10,628 bases of DNA, from assembly GCA_026770585.1 (NCBI GenBank), contig MU646971.1, positions 111,788 to 122,415 on the forward strand, in the 5' to 3' direction. The position numbers and the translations under genes were made by a program. The notes beneath the pieces are model-generated. The model did not search any database. It had not been told where the DNA came from and saw nothing but the letters and a program-made list of their open reading frames with translations. The stretch is from Baffinella frigidus. Taxonomy: Eukaryota; Cryptophyceae; Cryptomonadales; Baffinellaceae. Positions 5,675 through 10,330 of the stretch are shown piece by piece (the first letter of the stretch is position 1; every line of letters starts with the position of its first letter).

Positions 5675-6199
5675 ATGTGCCCCTCCCCCGCTCGCGTGGC
5701 GGCGGCGCGCATTGCGCTATTAGTGCTCGTTGCTGCGTCGCTCGTCCTCCCCGCCAACAGCGTGGCGGAGCAGATTGCGACTCGTGGTGGGATCCTCGCT
5801 CGTGGTCGGGATCCTGCTGCTCCCTGCGTGCTGGCACAGCGAGCTCGACGAGCGGCCATCAAAGAACAGGCGCAGGGATCCCTCCTCGGGGAGACACCGC
5901 TCTTGGTCCTGCGGGGCGGCGGGGGAAGTTCCGGGGATGTGCTTGACATGCCTTCGTCAGAGTCGCGTCTTGGGGAGTGGAGCTTCGAGAGCTCTTCGCA
6001 CGTCGGGGGGGACGCAACAGCGCCTGTCAAGGCCGTGGAGAGCGACCCTGAGTCGCAGCAGTCCACAGGTACCGACACGACTCGCACGCCTGTCAACCGC
6101 AAGCATGCGTTTGCCCCACGCGGCCTAGCCACTAAAGGACTCCGAAGTGGACTTCCACCAGCAACCCGCTGCAGCTTATATCTGGATCGGGTACTGTAG
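5675..6199 (+). CDS. Unrecognised signal-peptide protein, interrupted by a foldback element
   Basis: ATG 5675 begins MCPSPARVAAAR followed by IALLVLVAASLVLPANSVA, a textbook signal peptide with likely cleavage after SVA (residue 31). The rest is low in recognisable structure: ETPLLVLRGGGGSSGD (residues 73-88), then a Ser/Thr/Asp/Glu-rich segment (about 92-140) and a basic NRKHAFAPRG. I recognise no domain. The native frame ends at codon 153: from 6134 (codon 154) the sequence is a 578-bp inserted foldback that supplies 21 more residues and a stop at 6197. TAGCCACT occurs on both sides of the insertion, and with one copy the frame stays open into 6720 onward. CACAG|GTACCG at 6068/6069 is a possible splice donor. 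It could be a broken gene or one with an intron here. GC-rich and codon-biased, unlike the surrounding AT-richer repeats. Confidence 0.5.
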   Translation: MCPSPARVAAARIALLVLVAASLVLPANSVAEQIATRGGILARGRDPAAPCVLAQRARRAAIKEQAQGSLLGETPLLVLRGGGGSSGDVLDMPSSESRLGEWSFESSSHVGGDATAPVKAVESDPESQQSTGTDTTRTPVNRKHAFAPRGLATKGLRSGLPPATRCSLYLDRVL

Positions 6200-6362
6200 T
6201 AATTTTCAGCTAACCCGAAGAAATCTCTCAGGCATCTCCCGTCAGCAATTCGAGGTCCCTAGGGTTTCCTACTGCAGGGTCATAGGAAAGATTGTTTTCC
6301 CAATAAAATACCCGAATCCTTGCGAGTACCCGGTATAAGCTGCTACGGGTTGCTGGTGGGAA
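6153..6362. mobile_element. Hairpin element A nested in the left arm of the 6134-6711 foldback
   Basis: CCACCAGCAACCCG.TGCAGC with TTATA (6154-6180) pairs with TATAAGC.GC.ACGGGTTGC to TGGTGG (6334-6360); CGGGTACT is repeated inversely just inside. The loop contains CTGTAGTAATTTTC, a motif also at 6964 and 9097, and TTTCCTA / TAGGAAA. Because the uninterrupted right arm of the host element reads straight from AAGTGG.CTT to ATTGTAG, this hairpin arrived later. Confidence 0.75.
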
Positions 6363-6365
6363 TTA

Positions 6366-6457
6366 CCGAGTTCGCTTCCAAATGTCGGTTTGGAAAAGGA
6401 TGTTGGCTTATCAGGGCGACTTCTCCATGCAAATCGACCTTTGTAAACGAACTCGAT
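6366..6457. mobile_element. Hairpin element B nested in the left arm of the 6134-6711 foldback
   Basis: CGAGTTCGCTTCCAAATGTC at 6367 onward pairs with 6430-6455 (22 of 26 positions, ending CGAACTCG). The loop holds GTTGGCTTATCAGGGCGACT, closely repeated at 7029-7048 next to another MITE. Together with hairpin A it makes up the roughly 304 bp that split the host arm. No duplication was identified at its ends. Confidence 0.65.
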
Positions 6458-6719
6458 ATTGTAGAAATGGGCTCCGCGCGGATTCAAGGTCAGGTCAGGA
6501 AATGAGGTCAGGAGATAAAAAATCGTCGAAAATGAACTTTTATGCTATCTTCGGCATGGGCAAGATGCCCAAAATAGAATTAGCCACCCGTAACATAGCA
6601 CAAAATCGATTTTTCGTCCAAAAATCGATTTTTGACGTTCCTGACCTCCTCACCTCACGTTCTAAAAATCCGCGCGGAGCCCATTTCTACAATAAGCCCA
6701 CTTCGGAGTCCTAGCCACT

Positions 6720-6876
6720 CCGGGCAGACTTTTGACAGTTCAATGTGTAGTGTGTGAGAAAACTTCAGATCCTTGTAGTACCAAAACCCCCTTAAGGTGT
6801 CTTAGAATGTGGCCATGGTGGTCGCGCCATCAACGAACTCTCAATGTCTCCCGCACGCAGGCCAGGGTGCTGGCTT
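6720..6876 (+). other. Possible continuation of the interrupted gene
   Basis: If the 6134-6711 element and one TAGCCACT are disregarded, the frame of the 5675 gene passes into this stretch and stays open through GRLLTVQCVVCEKTSD and beyond. CTCCCGCACGCAG|GCCAGG at 6860/6861 looks like a 3' splice site, and ARVLAFISTK follows. A similar CCGCACGCAG|GCC occurs at 7124/7125, so these may be duplicated segments. Open frame over about 150 nt is weak evidence by itself. Confidence 0.25.
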
Positions 6877-7016
6877 TCATCTCCACAAAAGTATTAATTA
6901 ATTGCTTTTGGTGCAACGAAATTTACTACACGAACGCTTTACTATTACTTTTATGAGCAAACCGTGTAGTAATTTTCGTCGCCAAAAGCAATTAATTAAC
7001 ACTTGTATGGAGATTA
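6877..7016 (+). mobile_element. MITE-like element, 140 bp, TSD GCTT/GCAT
   Basis: The ends TCATCTCCA and, reverse-complemented, TAATCTCCA lead into perfect 18-nt arms TTAATTAATTGCTTTTGG (6894-6911) / 6982-6999, then GAAATTTACTACACG against CGTGTAGTAATTTTC. GCTT (6873-6876) and GCAT (7017-7020) would be a 4-bp duplication with one substitution. T-N-A-T-C ends place it with the other 4-bp elements. Its inner arm motif links it to hairpins at 8359-8468 and 100-139. Confidence 0.72.
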
Positions 7017-7028
7017 GCATACCAGGGC

Positions 7029-7066
7029 GTTGGCTGATCAGGGCGACGTCTCCGCACAAATCGCCC
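7029..7066 (+). repeat. Dispersed 38-nt repeat (GTTGGCTGATCAGGGCGACG)
   Basis: GTTGGCT.ATCAGGGCGAC.TC then TCC..CAAATCG.CC matches 6401-6438 in the loop and right arm of hairpin B. Here it directly follows the right end of the 6877-7016 MITE. Confidence 0.65.
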
Positions 7067-7124
7067 TGCCACTCCCATCAGACGTTTGAAACCAGGTGAA
7101 TGAAAGCATCTCCCCCGCACGCAG

Positions 7125-7165
7125 GCCTCGGGATCCACAAGACCAACTGGACCAGGCTCGTGGAG
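7125..7165 (+). CDS. Possible short internal exon (low confidence)
   Basis: CTCCCCCGCACGCAG|GCC gives a pyrimidine-rich acceptor, and GTGGAG|GTCC a donor at 7166 formed by the left AGGTC duplication of the next element. One frame reads LGIHKTNWTRLVE; other frames are also open, so coding is unproven. Joining across the element to 7346 continues VRFRATPP. No family recognised. Confidence 0.22.
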
Positions 7166-7168
7166 GTC

Positions 7169-7343
7169 CTAACTCTGTCCCACTTGGTTTTGGGCTCCCC
7201 ATAGATTCGCCCCCCCCGAGATTTTACGGGCAATTTTTTATGAATAGGGGGGGTGTCAAAATTTGCCTGTGAAATGGGGGGGGGGGGGGGGGCGAATTTA
7301 TGGGGATTTGGGCTCCCCATCACCGAAAGTGGGACAGAGCTAG
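7169..7343. mobile_element. G/C-run TIR element copy 1, 175 bp, TSD AGGTC (candidate introner)
   Basis: Ends CTAACTCTGTCCCACTT and, reverse-complemented, CTAGCTCTGTCCCACTT; further in, TTGGGCTCCCCATA / ATTCGCCCCCC arms, and a 17-G run at 7276-7292. AGGTC at 7164-7168 and 7344-7348 is a 5-bp duplication. It carries AG|GT, so a splice from AG|GT of the left copy to AG| of the right copy would remove exactly element plus one duplication (7166-7345). The 3' end lacks a clear pyrimidine tract, which weakens the intron reading. Confidence 0.82.
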
Positions 7344-7384
7344 AGGTCCGTTTTCGCGCTACCCCACCCTGCGATTTGTGTTTT

Positions 7385-7432
7385 TAGGGTTAGGGTTCAG
7401 GGTGTAGGGTTTAGGGTTCCAGGGTTTAGGGT
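7385..7432 (+). repeat. Interstitial degenerate telomere-like repeat
   Basis: TTTAGGGTTAGGGTTCAGGG, then TGTAGGGTTTAGGGTTCCAG and GGTTTAGGG are irregular variants of TTTAGGG/TTAGGG. Short runs recur at 7991, 8041, 8624 and through 9739-10280. Not a terminal array. Confidence 0.75.
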
Positions 7433-7485
7433 GCCAGACAGATGTGAGCCTATACCAAAATCCCGGTGTGGGGTCGTCCTAATTT

Positions 7486-7636
7486 CTAGCTCTGTCCCAG
7501 TTCAATTTGGGCTCGTCACTATTTCGCCCCCCCTGAAATTTGACAGGTGAATTTTGACCCCCCCATGAAATTTACCTGTGAAATTTCGGGGGGTGCGAAA
7601 TAATGGCGAGCCCAAATCTAAGTGGGACAGAGCTAG
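7486..7636. mobile_element. G/C-run TIR element copy 2, 151 bp, TSD AATTT
   Basis: CTAGCTCTGTCCCAGTT and, reverse-complemented, CTAGCTCTGTCCCACTT end the element. The arms share GGGCTCGYCA and TATTTCGC with C-runs, and the centre has GAAATTTGACAGGTGAATTT / AAATTTACCTGTGAAATTTC. AATTT at 7481-7485 and 7637-7641 is a 5-bp duplication, agreeing in length with copy 1. Here the duplication carries no AG|GT. Confidence 0.84.
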
Positions 7637-7671
7637 AATTTTGGAAGGTCGACCTGCGAGTTTCACCGGCA

Positions 7672-7805
7672 GCACCAGCCCTCAGAGTTGGAGCAAACCG
7701 CCTTTTTCAATGCCCTTGATTTGTACAGAAGGCCGTCGGATTCCGACGACCTCTGGTACACATCAAGAAACTCGAAAGGACGATTTGCTCCCACTCTGAG
7801 AGCTG
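7672..7805. repeat. Diverged 66-nt inverted repeat with coding-like arms
   Basis: CCAGCCCTCAGAGTTGGAGC at 7676 onward pairs with the reverse complement of the right arm (ending near 7806), to a GTCGGA/TCCGAC centre at 7734-7746, at about 74% identity with one indel. Each arm read from its outer end gives a similar peptide: VGANR.F, then LD(L/V)Y.R and S(D/E). It may be an inverted duplication of an exon fragment or just an old foldback. It sits between copies 2 and 3 of the G/C-run element family. Confidence 0.6.
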
Positions 7806-7912
7806 GAAATCTCACAGATAAATTTGATGGGGGGCCGTCAAAATTTACCTGTAAAATTGGGGGGGGGGGGGCGAAATAATGGCGAGCCGAAATTGAACTG
7901 GGACAGAGCTAG
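7806..7912. mobile_element. G/C-run TIR element, partial copy 3
   Basis: The interior (GTCAAAATTTACCTGT), 13-G run, GCGAAATAATGGCGAGCC and end TGGGACAGAGCTAG match copies 1 and 2, but the left terminal repeat is missing; the inverted repeat at 7672-7805 lies where it should be. A smaller fragment (C-run then GAAATTTCACAGGT) is at 8522-8545. Confidence 0.75.
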
Positions 7913-7982
7913 GACTCCGTTGCTACTTGCATCAGGTCCTCTCATAAAATGCATCTCCTCGCTGGGTAGCATTGGGGCCATC

Positions 7983-8053
7983 CTGTACATTTAGGGTTTA
8001 AATTATTCTGTGCGTTTTTGGTTCAACCATTCTGTACATTTAGGGTTCAAATT
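7983..8053 (+). repeat. Direct repeat CTGTACATTTAGGGTTYAAATT, two copies
   Basis: 22-nt copies at 7983-8004 and 8032-8053 differ by one base and are 49 nt apart. The second resembles a tRNA B-box by chance. No gene is seen between 7913 and 8113. Confidence 0.8.
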
Positions 8054-8113
8054 CCCTTCGTGTTGTACCGGAAGTCGTTGCGATGGACGCGGCAGTTGAG
8101 ACAAAGTTTATTA

Positions 8114-8231
8114 CAGGGGTACCTCGCTCATAATAAAGCCCCCCCCCCCCCAGGACTACCATAGAGCCCTGGGCATAGGGCTACTGTAGGGTCCTAGGGG
8201 GTGGCTCGTTCTTGTGAGCGAGGTACCCCTG
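8114..8231. mobile_element. Foldback element with TA flanks, 118 bp
   Basis: The outer arms are perfect over 17 nt (CAGGGGTACCTCGCTCA at 8114-8130, complement at 8215-8231), flanked by TA at 8112-8113 and 8232-8233. A 13-C run lies at 8139-8151 on one arm. The interior CCTAGGACCCTACAGTAG, in reverse complement, matches 2141-2185. TA duplication suggests a Tc1/mariner-type non-autonomous element; weak on its own. Confidence 0.75.
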
Positions 8232-8358
8232 TAGAGCACGTACATTATTCAGGCAAAAGTTGGAACTGTGTAGCTCATCAACCGGTGTAATCAGCAACAG
8301 AGATAACTTAACAGCTAAACGCTGATATAAACCCCCTTATGTAATGTGGATTTTTTTT

Positions 8359-8468
8359 CAATTTTTAAAACTGGATTCAATGAAAATTACTGCACGTTTG
8401 CTTTAATATTACTAGTAAAAATTGTTGTGCGCAGTAAATTTCTTTGAACTAAGTTTATAAATTCATTG
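8359..8468. mobile_element. AT-rich foldback element, ends uncertain
   Basis: 8359-8395 pairs with 8427-8468: CAAT..ATTT.TAAACT, TTCAA.GAAA, TTACTGC.C. The loop has AATATTACTAGTAA (8405-8418), exactly complementary to 100-113. The inner arm GAAAATTACTGCACG corresponds to the arm motif of the 6877-7016 MITE. Pairing may continue outward to about 8345 and 8500, but no target duplication was found. Confidence 0.65.
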
Positions 8469-8521
8469 CCGAAGTTTTCAAATCAAAAAGGTTTCCACGT
8501 GATGCCGCTTGCTCCTAGAAG

Positions 8522-8545
8522 CCCCCCCCCCGAAATTTCACAGGT
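8522..8545. repeat. Fragment of the G/C-run TIR element family
   Basis: Ten C then GAAATTTCACAGGT, matching the interior of the elements at 7169-7912, truncated on both sides. Confidence 0.6.
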
Positions 8546-8574
8546 CTAGGGGGTCCGTTTTCTGGGTTTAGCCT

Positions 8575-8660
8575 AACTCTCGTGCGTGCGTGGCGGAACC
8601 CCCCCTGAAGTGTTCAAGGTTTTAGGGTTTAGGGTGAAGCGCCACGCACGCACGAGAGTT
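8575..8660. repeat. Perfect 21-nt inverted repeat around a telomere-like loop
   Basis: 8575-8595 (AACTCTCGTGCGTGCGTGGC, then G) and 8640-8660 are exact reverse complements, separated by a 44-nt loop containing a C-run and TTTTAGGGTTTAGGG. It ends 10 nt or less before a CTAAT motif that could be the branch site of the following 3' splice site. Confidence 0.85.
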
Positions 8661-8695
8661 GGACTAATTCCACTTGCTTCTCGACTACCGTTCAG

Positions 8696-8840
8696 GACCC
8701 TGCCCACCGAGACAATAGTCAAGAGTGCAACGTCCCACAGCAAAAGTGGAACCTCCGTTAACTTAAGGTCTCCCCCTCGACAGATCGGGATTCCCGTTTT
8801 CATTAACGAGGAGTTCGACCAAGCCGCCAGGGAGGCCAAG
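8696..8840 (+). CDS. Probable internal exon, gene unidentified
   Basis: The acceptor GGACTAATTCC, pyrimidine-rich CTTGCTTCTCGACTACCG, TTCAG|GA and the donor GCCAAG|GTCGAC bound a 145-nt open frame. It reads TLPTETIVKSATSHSKSG, then RSPPRQIGIPVFINEEFDQA and AREAK. The sequence is unique in the window and forms no hairpin, unlike its surroundings. The acidic IPVFINEEF after a basic, Ser-rich linker faintly recalls the degenerate F-x-[ILV]-[FHY]-x-[DE] (ABBA-type) motif of Mad3/BubR1 proteins, but the first F is absent and this is only a guess. Sister exons would lie outside or in repeat-laden introns. Confidence 0.4.
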
Positions 8841-8923
8841 GTCGACCCTATACCCCAAACCCGAAACCCTGCACCCTAACCCCCGAGAAATTTCCAAGGA
8901 TATCTCCCGGAATGCAGCGAGGT

Positions 8924-8985
8924 GGTTCCTACGGTAGGCAACCCGTAGGGACATGGGGTGGTTCCTTCGGATAAGGTAACGGAAA
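8924..8985 (-). repeat. CCTACGGTAGG-type dispersed repeat, copy 2
   Basis: GGTTCCTACGGTAGGCAACC, CGTAGGGACAT and GATAAGGTAACGGAAA match 2667-2735 on the same strand and 9391-9465 in reverse complement, with a few substitutions. Confidence 0.8.
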
Positions 8986-9125
8986 CTCGGGCTCTCAGCG
9001 CCCGAAATTCCCTTCGGGGCCCTCTGTCCACTCGAGGCTAGAAGTGTGACTATTTTAAAATAGGAATTATGTTACAAGTGAAGAAAAAAAAGATGTGTGT
9101 AGTAATTTTCACACAAAAGGGGCGT

Positions 9126-9167
9126 TTGGTCACGTACCTGCGGGATATCCCGCAGGTACGTGACCAA
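9126..9167. repeat. 42-nt perfect palindrome
   Basis: TTGGTCACGTACCTGCGGGA at 9126 onward is followed directly by its full complement with no spacer (centre between 9146 and 9147). It sits between TAGTAATTTTCACAC (9101-9115) and TACTAAATTTCACAAC (9183-9198), similar in direct orientation. No gene is nearby. Confidence 0.93.
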
Positions 9168-9281
9168 GCCTGCCCGTGACTGGTACTAAATTTCACAACC
9201 CCACATTTAAAATACTCCATCTTCCAGCTTGAGTGGGTGTGGTCAGCCTGCGTCGCGGACTGAAATTTGCGAACTATTGAA

Positions 9282-9370
9282 AGTTGACAACCATGGCATC
9301 GAAGTTGACAACTGTGGCGCCTGAAGTCAACTATTGCTCCTAAAGTCAACTATTGCAGCGGAAGTTGACG
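9282..9370 (+). repeat. Imperfect 19-22 bp tandem repeat (GAAGTTGACAAC)
   Basis: AAGTTGACAACCATGGCATC, GAAGTTGACAACTGTGGC, GAAGTCAACTATTGCTCCT, AAAGTCAACTATTGCAGCG, GAAGTTGACG. Successive units switch between GTTGACAAC and GTCAACTAT, near-complementary forms of one word. Confidence 0.7.
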
Positions 9371-9390
9371 ACGGGTGTCTGGTGGAACCA

Positions 9391-9525
9391 CCTTTCCGTT
9401 GCCTTATCCGTAGGAAGCCCCCTATGTCCCTACGGGTTGCCTACCGTAGGGTCCTAGGTCCTTTCAAGCCCCCTATGCCCCCTATGTCCCTACGGGTTGC
9501 CTACCGTAGGGTCCTAGGTCCTTTC
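9391..9525 (+). repeat. CCTACGGTAGG-type dispersed repeat, copy 3, tandemly duplicated
   Basis: 9391-9465 is the reverse complement of the block at 2667-2735. Its 48-nt part, CCCCCTATGTCCCTACGGGT to GGTCCTAGGTCCTTTC (9418-9465), is repeated identically at 9478-9525, a 60-bp period. The open frame through it (repeating MSLRVAYRRVLGPF) is a by-product of the repeat. Confidence 0.88.
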
Positions 9526-9601
9526 GGGTAAACCGTAAACCTAAACTGTAAACCCTGAAGTAGGTGTTGAAGCAAGCAGCACTGGCGGCTGACGACGCGC
9601 G

Positions 9602-10330
9602 GAACTTCCGATCGAAGGAGAAGGCTGTCGAAAGGCGCCTATTTGTTCATAGGAGTTGAACGCAGGTTAATTAGGGCCATAAGTAAAGGAGAAAGCGGTT
9701 GAAAGGCGCCAGGAGGTTGCGCGACGGCCGGTTTGGGGTTTGGGGTTTACGCGATTAGGGTTAAGCGGGTTATTTTTCAGGGGTTAGGGGTTGAGGGGTT
9801 GTGAACTTCCGATCGAAGGAGAAGGCTGTAGAGCGAAGGCAGGAGGCTACACGGCGGCAGGTTTGGGGGTGGGGGTTTACGCGATTAGGGTTAAGCGGGT
9901 TATTGTTTTGGGGTTGAGGGTTGAGGGGTGAGGGGTTAGGGGTTTAGGGGTCAGGTGTTGAGTGGATGGGAATTTCCGATCGAATGAGAAAGCTTTTGAA
10001 AGGCGCCAGGAGGCTGCGTGACGGCAAGTTAAGAGTTTGGGGACACCATAACGCATACCTACCCTCCACACATACTCAATCAGTCCGGCCCCGACGGGTA
10101 TGTGTTAGGGTAGGTCCACTGTAGTGTTTGAGCGATCAGGGTTGAGGGGGTTGGTGTTGAGGGTGCAGGGGTTTGGGGTGGGGGGTTGAGGAATTTCCGA
10201 TGAAAGGAGGAAGCGGTTGAAAGGCGCCAGGAGGCTGCGCGACGGCACGTTTAGGGGTTGGGGTTTAGGGTTTCAGGGGATTTCGTGTTTGGGGATTGGG
10301 GTTGAGGGTAGAGGGTAGAGGGTAGAGGAT
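9602..10330 (+). repeat. G-rich tandem array, four units of about 170-220 bp
   Basis: Units start with GAAYTTCCGATCGAAKGAGAA at 9602, 9803, 9970 and 10191 and continue GAAAGGCGCCAGGAGG, CTGCGCGACGGC, GTTTGGGGTTTACGCGATTA and GGGTTAAGCGGG, then degenerate G3-4TTGAGGGG/TTTAGGG runs. Unit 1 carries an extra segment (9638-9690) also found in the MITE at 1794-1947. Unit 3 carries a hairpin (10057-10115). Strand-asymmetric G runs suggest quadruplex potential. It may be a subtelomere-like satellite, but a position near a telomere is not shown. Confidence 0.8.
10057..10115. repeat. Hairpin inserted in tandem unit 3
   Basis: ACCTACCCTCCACACATAC (10057-10075) pairs with GTATGTGTTAGGGTAGGT (10098-10115), 22-nt loop. 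It is absent from the other units and accounts for most of the extra length of unit 3, so it is probably a small foldback insertion; ends not resolved. Confidence 0.7.

Larger units (their letters stand above)
6134..6711. mobile_element. Nested foldback insertion, 578 bp, direct repeat TAGCCACT
   Basis: TAGCCACT at 6126-6133 and 6712-6719 flanks the insertion. The right arm is intact (6667-6711): ATTGTAGAAATGGGCTCC, GCGCGGATT and, outermost, GGACTCCGAAGTGG when reverse-complemented. The left arm is split: GGACTCCGAAGTGGACTT at 6137-6153 and ATTGTAGAAATGGG..GGATT at 6458-6484, separated by about 304 bp of later insertions. The interior (6485-6666) holds TTTTATGCTATCTT, shared with the MITE at 4563-4721, and two AAAATCGATTTTT motifs. 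An 8-bp duplication is typical of hAT elements, but no hAT-like ends are seen and three extra A lie at the left edge. Confidence 0.75.

Noticed and set aside
5638-6132. Minus-strand open frame of 164 codons opposite the 5675 gene
   Set aside because: It is a shadow in GC-rich DNA; the plus frame has an ATG followed by a convincing signal peptide, while the minus frame has no recognisable feature.
7385-7432. True telomere
   Set aside because: Repeats are irregular, short and internal, with normal sequence on both sides.
7688-7799. Exon reading EQTAFFNALDLYRRPSDS
   Set aside because: The stretch is half of a diverged inverted repeat and no GT donor follows the frame; reported as an inverted repeat instead.
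8031-8053. tRNA gene suggested by GGTTCAAATTCC (B-box-like)
   Set aside because: No A-box, anticodon arm or acceptor stem can be laid out around it. The motif belongs to a 22-nt direct repeat.
9334-9531. Open frame with repeated MSLRVAYRRVLGPF
   Set aside because: The repeat is the direct translation of a 60-bp tandem duplication of a non-coding palindromic repeat that also occurs at 2667-2735 and 8924-8985 on the other strand.
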